Source: Spiroplasma phoeniceum
Lineage (GTDB): Bacteria > Bacillota_I > Bacilli_A > Mycoplasmatales > Mycoplasmataceae
Length of the DNA stretch: 64,000 nucleotides
Assembly (NCBI GenBank): GCA_026239495.1
Contig: CP110830.1
Location: 1,116,001-1,180,000, forward strand
Reading direction: 5' to 3'
The notes under the pieces are model-generated. The model saw only the letters and a program-made list of their open reading frames with translations, did no database searches and was not told the DNA's origin. The position numbers and the translations under genes are program-made. This document shows, piece after piece, positions 45,436-54,999 of the stretch. The stretch's first letter is position 1. Every line of letters begins with the position of its first letter.

Positions 45436-45679
45436 AATTTATCACCTCGCAATCTGCTTCTTCATCTTCTAAATAATCACTAATTAAACCTTTAATTTCA
45501 TCAATTTCATATCAATTGTAATTTAAATCAAAGTCTACCGGTTGAAAAGTACCTACATATCGTTCTTCATTGCCAAATTTAAGATATAAATTTAATTCCA
45601 AATTATCTGAATAACCACGATTAATTTGTGCATAAATAATATCTTTATTTGTAATTTTTAATGCTTTATTACATATAAT
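45428..45679 (-). CDS. Small acidic prophage protein with a non-AUG start
   Basis: 83 aa if it starts at the ATT at 45679, 8 nt after AAAGGAG. No in-frame ATG, GTG or TTG exists before the conserved-looking part (ALKITNKDIIYAQINRGYSD ... DEIKGLISDYLEDEEADCEV). An ATG at 45674 is out of frame and followed at once by TAA. Either the start is AUU/AUA, as mycoplasmas occasionally use, or the ATG was lost. It is the first gene after the structured non-coding stretch. Confidence 0.5.
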
Positions 45680-45699
45680 TTTTAATTCTCCTTTTTAAA

Positions 45700-46165
45700 C
45701 TAGCTGGCGCTCACCCCCAAGTGAAAGCGCCAAAGCGAGAGTTTGTTAAATAAGTATTTATCTATTTATTTACTACGCCGCCCGCTTCACTGGAGGTGAG
45801 AGGTAGCGGTATGTTAATTTTTTGAATGTTTAATAATCCACAGTTGTTTTTTGTTTTTTACGCCAGAGAGTTTTCTCTCTCTTCATCCGCACCATTTCAG
45901 GTCAAAGCGTTCATTTTTTAAAATAAATTTACCTGCACCTTGAAGAGCCCAGTGCTGGCTTTGTGGTTTTAAAAACCGCTGCCACTTCTAAGAAGTAATA
46001 TCTATCGCAAATTTATTTATAAAGTGACCATCTCGATATTTATTGTCGTTCGATGTTGACCCCGCACTTATCACGACTATCGCTTGTTAAAGCGTCTATT
46101 ATTTCCGGACTGATTACCGCTGTGCTAGACCGCCTCATGTGGAATAAAAACACTTAGTTATTTAA
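45700..46165. other. GC-rich, hairpin-rich non-coding stretch in the prophage
   Basis: About 460 bp without a convincing gene and visibly richer in G+C than anything around it. Paired segments include GGCGCT/AGCGCC (45706-45731), CCGC...GCGG (45779-45811), AGAGAG/CTCTCT (45865-45880), AGCC/GGCT (45946-45960), GTGG...CCAC (45963-45984) and CGCTT/AAGCG (46081-46094). The opening hairpin resembles that of module copy A. Short frames exist (MRRSSTAVISPEIIDALTSD on the minus strand from about 46138) but use codons foreign to the neighbourhood. A structured RNA, an origin or a packaging site are possible. Confidence 0.45.
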
Positions 46166-46185
46166 AATAACCTCCCCACTCTGCA

Positions 46186-46425
46186 TTAAGTTGTTTTATT
46201 AAGTCAAATTTTTAAAGAACCAGTTTCATAATCAAAGATAATTTTTGAATTTTCCAGTTTATGATAAAACTGCTTTTGTTTTCAATTTTTAGTTTGATTT
46301 AATAACTCTTTATGTTTTTCACAAGTTCATAAAACTTTATTTGATAAAAATTCTTCGGTAATGAATGATATTGCTTTATAGCAATTACCAACATCACATA
46401 TTGTTTGTTGCTTATTAATTTCCAT
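46186..46425 (-). CDS. Small prophage protein with possible zinc site
   Basis: 79 aa. The N-terminal half contains CDVGNC (residues 10-15) and CEKH (about residues 35-38), which together could bind a zinc ion. The rest is basic (NQTKNWKQKQFYHKLENSKI). AGGAGTAAGCA lies before the ATG. The gene precedes the hairpin-rich stretch on the same strand. It may be an early regulator or a nucleic-acid binding protein; there is no family match. Confidence 0.55.
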
Positions 46426-46750
46426 TGCTTACTCCTTTCTTTTATTAAGTTTTTTTATTAGCAAATTAATTAACTGAAACAGAGAAAGGGCAACACCTTA
46501 AATTAGGAGAAAAACAGGTACACTTTGTAAAGATTTCTAAGATATTTAATAAATGTGTAAACAACTTAAAGAGGGTATCAAAAAGTTGTAATAAAAAATT
46601 TCTATTTTAAGAATTTAAGATGCTGTCCTTTCTCTAAATCAATTAATAATTTTGGTTTTACAAATAAAAAAACCATTTTAGTAAATGGTTTATTATTTTT
46701 ATTCAATTTCTATCTATTTTCTTAAAACCCTTCTTTTTTACATGCGACCT
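46426..46750. other. Intergenic region before the zinc-site gene
   Basis: No gene is seen. It probably holds the promoter of the gene at 46186-46425, contains the terminator at 46671-46690, and ends at an IS5 fragment. Confidence 0.4.
46671..46690 (-). terminator. Rho-independent terminator
   Basis: AACCATTT pairs perfectly with AAATGGTT. On the minus strand it is followed by TTTTTTATTTG, and on the plus strand by a weaker T-tract. It would stop transcripts coming from the genes at 47.1-48.0 kb. Confidence 0.7.
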
Positions 46751-47116
46751 TAAAATATCTTCAATTCACTTGATATTGCGATAACAACTATATTAACTAA
46801 TATCAAAACTTTTAGCAAGATGAAAATAAGTCCGATATTCTCGTCAATACGATAAAGTCATCAGTAGCCGATTTTCTAGTGATAATTTATTAGTTTTGCC
46901 ACCTTTTTTAAATTTTTCCATTTAAGATACTTTTAAAATATTTAACATTTTATTAAAAGTAGCTTTTTTTGCTCCGGTTAATCGCAATAATTCTTTATCA
47001 TTAATAAAATTAAATTTATCAAATTTCATAATTTTAATCTCCTATAATTTCTATTTTAATTTAAAAATATTTTATAGGAATTTTAAAATAATTATATTAG
47101 GTTATGCAAGAAGTCT
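46751..47116 (-). mobile_element. IS5-family fragment copy 13 (subfamily A)
   Basis: The leader and about 95 codons of the transposase (start at 47029) survive, with a TAA near 46923. The rest is missing. The outer end is GGTTATGCAAGAAGTCT. Confidence 0.8.
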
Positions 47117-47328
47117 GTTGATAATTTTGAGTAATTTAATCCTTCTCACTGACATTTAGCCGAACAAGCGTCAACTTAAACACCACAAGCAACCAGTGCC
47201 TTAATTTTAGTTTTAATCGGATTTTCATGTAATCTAACAGTTAGTTCTAATTTGTTAACTCTTTTATTTTTTATTTTAGGTTTATTATTTATTGATTTTT
47301 TAGGTAAATTGCTTTTTGTTTGTGACAT
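47117..47328 (-). pseudogene. Small prophage gene truncated by IS5 copy 13
   Basis: About 70 codons (MSQTKSNLPKKSINNKPKIK ... LVACGV, stop, VDACSAKCQWEGLN). A basic N-terminus is followed by a Cys-containing end. A TAA near 47179 and the IS fragment break it. The start overlaps the end of the RuvC-like gene by 29 nt. Confidence 0.45.
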
Positions 47329-48039
47329 TTTTATCAACTCCTTTTTTTAAAAAATATTGTAAATTTTTTCATGCATCGTGTTCGTGCTCTGTCATTTTAA
47401 TATTTCCTTTATAAATATAATTTTTCTTAGCAACTGGCGATTGTAAAACATATTTTAAATTAAATAGATATTTACATAAAACCTTTAAACCACCAATAAA
47501 TTTAGGAGTAGATAGTGGGTTTGTTATTTTTAATCCCTTATGAAGTTGATAATCTTCAATTATTACAAGAATTTTATTTAAATAAGAGCAATTTTTATTT
47601 TTAAATTCATTTAATATTAAATATATATTATTTATTGCTTCATCTTCATTTTTAGAATGAAAGGTAATATTATTAATTATTTTCTTTTGTAAAACATTAT
47701 AAATAATAATACCGGTTTGTCCACTTCCTGCGGGGTCAATTTCAATAATATATTTTAATTTATTTGTTTTATTTTTTTCTCAATTTGTAATATTTTTCAA
47801 CCATCTGTAGCCAAATCTAAAATATCGTTAATTTTGTAATGTTGCATATATGAATTAATAACATCTCATTTATCTTCAAATAAATTTAAATACATTTTTG
47901 ATCATTATAAACATTCTAAATCATAATGATTTTTATGGCGCGAAATACGACAATCAACAGGCTTACAATTAACTCAATCAAATGATGTTGTTATTTCATT
48001 TCAAGTTTTATTAATATACAAACTTTTATATTTTTGCAT
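47300..48039 (-). pseudogene. Second RuvC-like prophage gene, frameshifted
   Basis: It starts MQKYKSLYINKTWNEITTSF and ends YFLKKGVDKNVTNKKQFT. The RuvC-fold motif YIIEIDPAGSGQTGIIIYN lies about residue 105, a Glu in ILVIIEDYQL follows, and HEHDAW near the C-terminus supplies the last acidic residue. A TAA near 47910 and one missing A in the run at 47772-47778 break the frame. Restored, it would be about 246 aa, longer than the resolvase at 41991-42461 by an N-terminal extension of about 90 residues. Confidence 0.6.
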
Positions 48040-48049
48040 AATATTTTAT

Positions 48050-48680
48050 TCCTTTATTTTTATTTTTTTAAATAAACAGAAAATCCCTTTGTTGGTTAAT
48101 GTTTTGATATTTAGTAAGAATATTTGTATTTTTATTTAATTATCTTAATTCGCCATCCACCTCACTTTGTGGACGCGTGATGGCGATACTAAAATTCTAT
48201 ATTTAAACAGAGTTTATCCCCAACGGAATTAAAACAAATTTACCCAGTTATTAATTACGCTTCATCCACTCCTAAACAACTTTATATAAAGAAAATAACC
48301 TTTTGGAGTTCCAACCCTCTTGTTTTTTTAGTGTCCGATATTGTTTTTTTGTTTTAACATCACTGTTATTATGAAAACAAGCAAAAATACGTGCTCTGAC
48401 ATTTCGCAAGTGATTAATCTTGCCGATAATTAAATAAATAAATAGGAGAATAAATCCAGTCAATTTCACACTTTCTTCAAGACTTCTTGCCATAGATGGG
48501 TAACCCATCTTTAAGCATCAAAATATTAAGTTTTAGATTGCATTATTTATCGGATAATATCTTTATTTAAAAGGAAATTTATAAAAATATCGTTTATTTT
48601 GTGTAGGGAAAACAGAATAATATCTGTTTTTATGATAAAAATTATAAATTTAAAGATACTATCCAATGAATAATGCAAAT
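48050..48680 (+). repeat. Conserved non-coding module, copy C
   Basis: Hairpin at 48151-48182 (GCCATC/GATGGC), conserved block at 48240-48430, and inverted repeat at 48539-48566 and 48651-48676. The 84-bp core between the repeats is unrelated to the cores of copies A and B. Its right side runs into plectrovirus coat genes. Confidence 0.6.
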
Positions 48681-48940
48681 AAATTTATGTTTTTTAATAT
48701 AAAAATAAAAAAAACAATTTCACAAAAATTGTTTTTGCTGGTTCATCGTACAGGACGCCTAATAAATAATCCAAATTGAATTAAAATAATTCACGCATCA
48801 CCTAAAAATGTCATTAATTGCTGTAAAATACCATATAGAGAATCTTTTGCCTTACCCATTGCATTACCTAAACCAGTTCAAATGGAATTCATTCCATCAC
48901 CAAAGCCGATTTTTGTAACTGTTTCAGTTAATAAATTCAT
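48659..48940 (-). CDS. Plectrovirus coat-type protein
   Basis: Open for 93 codons from the ATG at 48940 (ribosome site GGAGGAT). The N-terminal part MNLLTETVTKIGFGDGMNSI is followed by GLGNAMGKAKDSLYGI and a membrane helix (LMTFLGDAWIILIQFGLFI). This is the layout of small membrane-inserted coat proteins of SpV1-type filamentous phages. The true end may be near RRPVR (about 48756), because the rest of the frame runs through a hairpin and into the non-coding module. A truncated paralogue is at 49398-49553. Confidence 0.6.
48712..48739 (-). terminator. Hairpin at the end of the plectrovirus coat gene
   Basis: AAAACAATTT pairs with AAATTGTTTT around a short loop. It probably ends the minus-strand coat transcript. 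Confidence 0.55.
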
Positions 48941-48943
48941 TAT

Positions 48944-49088
48944 TTTCTATCCTCCTTATTTTTAATTTCTTTTTTTCTTTTTTCTTACCTTGAATTTTTC
49001 GAATTTTTTGATAAATTGATAAACTAATTCACGCAAAAATACCTAACAAAATCAAAATAATAAATATTTATGTTAATCATACTGGCAT
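48944..49088 (-). pseudogene. Small plectrovirus membrane protein gene, copy 1
   Basis: MPVWLT is followed by an in-frame TAA, then a hydrophobic helix (IFIILILLGIFAWISLSIYQ) and a Lys-rich tail (KIRKIQGKKKEKKK). It lies just before the coat gene. A paralogue is at about 49566-49703. Confidence 0.5.
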
Positions 49089-49217
49089 GATGTAATACCT
49101 TTCATAAATTAAAAAATGAAATTTGCAAACTCTCTCTGCTTGTTGTCGCTTTTCTCCACTTAAAAACATTATTGAATAAATTATCCGCTAATAAATTAAG
49201 CGGAATAATTTATTCTC

Positions 49218-49323
49218 TTACTTTTTAATTTCAATATCTTTTGCAATCTTATTGACAGTATTAATAACATTATCTTTAATATACTTTTCACTAGCGACCG
49301 CAAAATAAAATATTGCTTTGTTT
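49218..49323 (-). pseudogene. Small plectrovirus-type protein, copy 2, frameshifted
   Basis: MQTKQYFILRSLVK matches copy 1 at 11604-11723. A lost base after codon 14 destroys the rest. Confidence 0.5.
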
Positions 49324-49397
49324 GCATAATTTCAACTCCTTATTTAAAATACTAATAAAATTTATTTCTAAAACTGTAAATACCACAAAATTACAAA

Positions 49398-49553
49398 ATG
49401 TATGTGGTTTCTACACACAGCATAAACAGCGTCTTTAAACTCTTTCATCATTGCTTGTCCTAAGCCGCTTCAAATAGAGTCCATTCCGCCTGAAATAGCA
49501 GGAGTGTCTGCAGCTAGAAAATTAACAGCCGTTGTTAAATACATACATAGCAT
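49398..49553 (-). pseudogene. Truncated plectrovirus coat paralogue
   Basis: The N-terminus differs (MLCMYLTTAVNFLAADTPAI). GGMDSIWSGLGQAMMKEFKD then matches the coat protein at 48659-48940. At about 49420 the frame runs into sequence that also follows the small phage gene at 11.8 kb, so the membrane helix is lost by deletion. Confidence 0.55.
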
Positions 49554-49565
49554 TATTCTTTATCC

Positions 49566-49703
49566 TCCTTGTTTTTAATTTCTTTTTTTCTTTTTTCTTT
49601 CCTTGAATTTGACGAATTTTTTGATAAATCTATAAACCAATTCAAGCAAGAATTCCTAAAATAATAACAATACTAAATACTCATATTAACCATACTGGCA
49701 TAA
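49566..49703 (-). pseudogene. Small plectrovirus membrane protein gene, copy 2
   Basis: MPVWLIWVFSIVIILGILAW is followed by IGL and a TAG, then IYQKIRQIQGKKK. It is homologous to copy 1 at 48944-49088 but broken at a different codon. Confidence 0.5.
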
Positions 49704-49810
49704 CTTAATTCATACTAGAAAATTTAGCTCGCGCAGCACGCTTCGCGTGTTCGATACGCTCATAATAAAAAATATTGAATAAATTCCCGCTAATAAATTA
49801 TCCGGATAAT

Positions 49811-49924
49811 TTATTCATCTTCTTTTACATTATTAGTTACTATTTTATTAACAGTATTCATAACATTATCTTTTTCATACTTAATTACTAAGGGTCGCAA
49901 AATAAAATAATGCTCTATTTTCAT
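49811..49924 (-). CDS. Small plectrovirus-type protein, copy 3
   Basis: 37 aa (MKIEHYFILRPLVIKYEKDN ...). It is homologous to the 39-aa protein at 11604-11723 (about half identical by eye). AAAGGAG lies before the ATG. The function is unknown. It is next to coat genes, so it is probably an SpV1-type phage gene. Confidence 0.5.
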   Translation of the reverse strand: MKIEHYFILRPLVIKYEKDNVMNTVNKIVTNNVKEDE

Positions 49925-50119
49925 TAAAAAATTAACTCCTTTCTGAGTTGATTTGTTGTACTTCATATTACAGTTTACAATTTAAAAAATAATGAAAAAA
50001 AAATTAATATTATGCCATATGTTCATAAACAAGCGTTTGATCAATTTAACTTACAATGTAATTTTAAATATAATTTAAAAATTAGTTATACTAGTAAAAC
50101 AAAATAAAAAATGATAAAA
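49925..50119. other. Intergenic region between plectrovirus remnants and the ABC exporter
   Basis: No gene is seen. It contains an IS30-like end (about 49950-49980) similar to 3196-3227. Confidence 0.35.
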
Positions 50120-50148
50120 TAGACATTGTATAAACACCTTGCTATAAA
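50120..50148 (+). promoter_or_regulatory. Probable promoter of the ABC exporter operon
   Basis: TAGACA (50120-50125), a 17-nt spacer and TATAAA (50143-50148) lie about 48 nt before the permease start. Confidence 0.55.
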
Positions 50149-50196
50149 ATTAAGAGACATAAATTGAGTAATTTAAGAAAATAGATGGAGAATAAA

Positions 50197-52050
50197 ATGC
50201 TTAAAAAAGGTAAATCAAATTCATGATATTCAATAATATCATTTTCAATTTTTAAAATCCGCCGTTCAATGGCAGTTTGAGTTTTAGTGTTATTGTCACT
50301 TGTTTTATTTGGTGCAATTGCGATTACTCTTTTTTTATCTTCAACAAATATTTATGATTTTTTAAAAAATTTTCAATATGGAGTTTTTATTTTTAATAAT
50401 ATTTTATTATTATTGTTTGTTTTATTAGTTATCATTAAAATTTTTGGTCGAGAATTTGAAGATGGGACATATTTACTTTTAATTTCCAAACCATATTCTT
50501 GATTTACTTTATTTTTCTTAAAATTAATTTCACTTTGAATTTTGATTATCTTTTTCTTAGGAACAATTATTTTATTTGCTTTAGGAATTGGCTATATTGT
50601 TTATTTAATTAATAATTATCCAGAGTATTTACAAGTTTATAAAAATTTATTATTGAAATTATTTTTATATTCTTTAGCATTATCTTTTTTTGCATCAAGT
50701 GGTATTTTATTTGCGGTAACTTTTTTAAATTCACAAGTAGTTTTATTAATTGTTGTTATTTTCTGTAGTTTATTTTTAGTTGGTGGGATGCCATATTCGT
50801 TAATTGTGAGTTTAGCTAATACAATTGATTTATCATTTGTTGACACTAATATGACTAAGCAGCCTTATCCTGTGCATATTATTAAAAGTACAATTAATTT
50901 TAAAAGAAATTTAGGAAAAAAATTAATTAAATATGATAATTTAACTAGCAAAATTTGAGATTTTTATAATTCGTGAGATTATGATGATTTAGATAAAGTT
51001 TTTAAAACGCGAGACTATGAAAATATTAAAAGCGATCCTACTTTGCGAATTAAACGATTAAAATTTTATCAATCATTAGGTTTAATAAAACCAAAAGAAG
51101 CTAGTTATACAATTAGCCAACTTAATAAGTGAGATAAAATAACAAAATATAAATATGATAATAAGGATGAAACCATTTTTGAAATTATTAATAAAGTTGT
51201 CGGAAGTAATCTTAAAATGAAAGTAAACTTTGCGACAAATTTCTTTTTTAAATCACCAGGAGAATTAGATTCAAATAATGAAACTCATCAAGAATTACTT
51301 GACGCTATTAACTTTATTGGAAGAAGTGCAAAATCGTGAGACTTGTATATTAGAACAAATGATTTAAATGGAAATTCATTATTTTACTTTGATTTAGATA
51401 AATCCTATTATAGTTTATCATCATCTGATAGCAAGGTAGGAACAGGAGAACGAAAGTTATCTGAGCCAAATGGATTTAATCCAGTAAATGTTTTTCGTTC
51501 CGAATTTGCTCGAACTGGTATATCGCCAGTTGATTGAGAATATGATAATGGTAATGAGTTTCAAGATTGAATTCTTAATTATTTTGGAGCTGAAGATAGA
51601 ATTGAAGATGGTTTTGAAATTAAAACACTTTATGTTTTAAGAGAAATTGAAATTAATATTTTAAAAAAAATAATGGATTATAAATTACTTCAATGTTTAC
51701 CAATTAAAATAAATACCGAATGACAAAAATATGATGATTTAATGCAAACTTATGAATTAATTTCTAAAATTAATATTATTGAACATTGAAATCAAATTTG
51801 AACAAGTTCTTTATCGTATGTTCCATTTTGATTTGAACCATTGCAACGAAGTAATATTGATTTTAGTGTTCAAAACAATTATTTAATGAGTTATCAAGAT
51901 TTTCCAATAGCATTACAACAAGATAAAAAAGTTGATCTTGATGTACCGCCATTTTTAAATATTAATTTATTGTTATATGTTTATTTAGGAATATCTGGTT
52001 TATTTTTAATTAATGCTTATTTAATTTTGCGTCGCAAAAATATTACTTAA
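50197..52050 (+). CDS. ABC-2-type exporter permease
   Basis: 617 aa. The N-terminal part holds five to six membrane helices (MAVWVLVLLSLVLFGAIAIT, VFIFNNILLLLFVLLVIIKI, ILIIFFLGTIILFALGIGYI, LFLYSLALSFFASSGILFAV, VVLLIVVIFCSLFLVGGMPY). A large external domain of about 370 residues follows, then one C-terminal helix (LLLYVYLGISGLFLINAYLI) and a short RRK tail. It probably forms the channel for the ATPase encoded 26 nt downstream. GGAG precedes the ATG. The substrate is unknown; such pairs often handle lipids, peptides or drugs. Confidence 0.8.
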
Positions 52051-52076
52051 GGCAGGGGGAAAGGGGATGTTAAAGC

Positions 52077-53054
52077 ATGAATAATAATGCATTAGTACTT
52101 AGCGATGCGGCAATTGCTTCGCGTAATTTTAGCAAAAAGTTTAAAAATAGTATTGTTGGTCCATTTAATTTTATTGTTAGTCGTGGAAAATTACATGCCA
52201 TTTTAGGTGCTTCTGGATCAGGAAAAACAGTTTTCATTAAATCTTTAATTGGTGGTTTAAAGGGCTTTGATGGTGATATTACAATTTTTGGTAAAAAAGC
52301 AACAAAAATTAGTATGAAAAAAATGATTGGTTATGTTCCTGAGTTTATTACTTTTCCTGAAAATATTAGTTCTTATAATTTTTTAAAATATTTAGGAAAA
52401 ACAAATGGTTTACGAGGGAAATATCTTCGTGACCGCATTGAATATTTAATGAAATCATTAGAAATTTGAGAACATCGTGATAAAGATGTTAATTCATTTT
52501 CATCAGGAATGAAAAAAAGAGTAATGATTATTCAAGGTATTATTCATGATCCTGAAATTTTAATTTTAGATGAACCAGAAGCGGGATTAGATATTAATAA
52601 TCGAAAAAAAATTATTTTTTACTTAAAAAAATTAACACTCCGCGGTAAAACTGTCTTTTTTTCATCCCATTTACTAGATGAAATTAAAGACCATATTGAT
52701 GAATTTACAATGGTAATGAATGGAACGCAAATTTATACGGGGCAATTATCTGCTTTTAATATTAAAAATAGTTATTATCTAGTGACTAATAATCCCCAAG
52801 CAATGATTCGTTATTTTAATTCAAACCGAGTATCAAACTGATATGATCAAGCAAATAATTCGTTAAATTTTGTTTTAAATTCACCATTACATTTATATTA
52901 TGTCACTCAATATGCATTAAAAAAACAAATTAAAATTGTTAAAATTAGTGAAGTTGAATTTTCATTTGATTTTATATTACAAAAATTAAATATTACGCCA
53001 CCTCCCAATATGACTACTAATCGTAAATTACGAAAGAAACAGTTGAATAAATAG
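52077..53054 (+). CDS. ABC exporter ATP-binding protein
   Basis: 325 aa. Walker A GASGSGKT (about residues 44-51), a Q-loop-like segment with Glu in place of Gln (IGYVPEFITF), signature SFSSGMKKRVMI, Walker B ILILDEPEAGLD and switch His in FFSSHLLDE are all present. It therefore hydrolyses ATP for the membrane partner encoded just upstream. The last 95 residues form an extra C-terminal domain. The preceding GGGGGAAAGGGG is an unusually G-rich ribosome site for this genome. Two-gene operon; a terminator follows. Confidence 0.9.
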
Positions 53055-53126
53055 CAACAAGGTTAATTAACCGGCATAAATTTTAAATGTAATTATGTAA
53101 CAAAATTAAAGAAAGTAATTTTTAAA

Positions 53127-53160
53127 AATATTTTAATGAGCATTAAAGTATTTTTTTTTA
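53127..53160 (+). terminator. Terminator of the ABC exporter operon
   Basis: AATATTTTAATG (53127-53138) pairs with CATTAAAGTATT (53141-53152), with one G-T pair, and is followed by eight more Ts. The next IS5 copy begins immediately after. Confidence 0.75.
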
Positions 53161-53162
53161 TT

Positions 53163-54233
53163 AGACTTCTTGCGATACCTGGTTTTATTATTAAAATATT
53201 ATTATAAAATATAATTTATGAGGATATTAAATTATGAAATTTGATGAATTTAAAAATATTAATGATAAAGAATGATTAAGATTAGCAGGAATAAAACAAG
53301 ATATTTTTAATAAAATGTTAGATATTTTACAAGTAGCTGAAATAGAAAAATTTAAAAAAGGTGGCAAAGCTAATAAATTATCACTAGAAAATCGATTATT
53401 GATGACTTTATCGTATTGACAAGAATATCGAACTTATTTTCATGTTGGAAAAAATTTCGGAATTAGTGAAGCTAATTGTTATCGCAATATCAAGTGAATT
53501 GAAGATATTTTAATTAAACACCCTGATTTTCAGCAAGTTGCTGGTAAAAAAGCACTAATAAATGATTATTTTAATGATAAAACTATTATTATTGATGCCA
53601 CCGAAACCCCAATCCAACGCCCAAAAAAAGACAAAAACAATCTTATTCTGGTAAAAAGAAAAAACACACTATTAAAACACAAGTAATTATCGAACAAGAA
53701 ACCAAAAAAATTATTGCAACAAGTTTTTCACTTGGTAAAAAACACGATTATGCTTTATTTAAAGAATCAAAAATCGCAATTTTAAAAAATACCAAATTAA
53801 TAGTTGATAGCGGTTATCAAGGAATTCAAAAAATTCACAATAATGTTCTAATACCTGCAAAAAAAAACAAATAAAAACCTTTTAAATAAAGTACAAAAAC
53901 AACGTAATATAATATTTTCAAAAATGAGAATTATTATTGAAAATATTTTTGCTATTCTTAAAAAATTTAAAATTATTACAGAAAAATATAGAAATCGTAG
54001 AAAACGATTTAGTTTAAGATTTAATTTAATTGCTTCAATTTATAATTTACAATTATTATAGTTATCATAAAAGATTTATTTAAAATTAACGAATTTGAAT
54101 AATAAAATAATTTTTCGTTGTGGCAAAATATTAAATTTTTAAATAAAAGACATAATTAATTAAAATTATAATTTTATATTAACCCCTTTTTACAAATATT
54201 TGAAATTATTTTAATGGGTTATGCAAGAAGTCT
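53163..54233 (+). mobile_element. IS5-family element copy 14, B/A mosaic, broken
   Basis: The 5' half and right end are subfamily B. The segment around 53850-53930 (VLIPAKKNK, then stop) is of subfamily A type and carries the frame-breaking change. ATT lies on both sides. It marks the junction between the ABC operon and the prophage head arm. Confidence 0.85.
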
Positions 54234-54996
54234 ATTGTCTATCTTGGGGTGCAGAATTAATATCACCACCACCAATATTTAATCCACGGTCATTAAATAC
54301 AGTATAAAAATTATAATAATCATTTATATTTAATTTATCGGCATCTTCATCTAAAATTAATAAAGTATATTGTCGTTCAGTTGATTGTTGAGTAAATAAT
54401 TGTTCAAATTTTTCTTCACCAAATTGAATTGAACTTCTATCATCAATCATATAAGCATCTCAATATTTACCAACTTTAACTTCTTTTGTATAAAAGTTAT
54501 CGGCTTTATTATCATTATTAATAAAATAACTTAATTTATATTGCTTTAAGTATTCTAACATTTTATTAATATCATAAATGTTTTCACCATCAATTAATTT
54601 TCAATAAACATTGCTATTTTCATCTTTTAATTTTATCCCAAAAGGTGTTTCATTATTTGCTCATATAGTTGAGTTAATTGGTTGATTTTTAAAATAATCA
54701 ATCGTTAAAATATTAATTTCTTCACCTTTATATTTTTGTACTATTTTTAAACCACCTTGTCATTGAGCAATAGTACTTTCCATATTATCAAATATTCGTG
54801 AATAACTACCATAATCACTTGGTTTAGCATTATTAGGTTTTCAACCTGTCTCAGTATCAGGAATATATGAACTATAAACATTAAAAGAAAATAGCATTCA
54901 ATGTCTATTATTTCGGATGTCTTCTCTTATATCCATTAAAGTATCGTGGGCTTGTCTTCTTAATTCTTCCATAACACCCGGGTTAATTCTACTCAT
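54232..54996 (-). CDS. Prophage head-type protein, 3' truncated
   Basis: 254 codons (MSRINPGVMEELRRQAHDTL ...) end at a TAG formed where the gene meets IS5 copy 14, so the native C-terminus is missing. The sequence is acidic with many Asn/Tyr (SRIFDNMESTIAQWQGGLKI; YYNFYTVFNDRGLNIGGGDI). The gene starts 4 nt after the portal-like gene, with GGAG before its ATG. From that position it is probably a scaffold, capsid or head-assembly protein. I cannot recognise which. Confidence 0.55.
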
Positions 54997-54999
54997 TTT

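Noticed and set aside
45960-46000. A tracrRNA-like string (AAGTGGCAGCGG with a short hairpin)
   Set aside because: No CRISPR repeats or cas genes are in the window and the resemblance is short; chance is more likely.
46035-46075. A T-arm-like sequence (GTTCGATG) suggesting a tRNA
   Set aside because: No acceptor stem, D-arm or anticodon arm can be paired around it.
48272-48508. A 78-codon minus-strand frame in module copy C
   Set aside because: It is not conserved in copies A and B and lies in the non-coding module.
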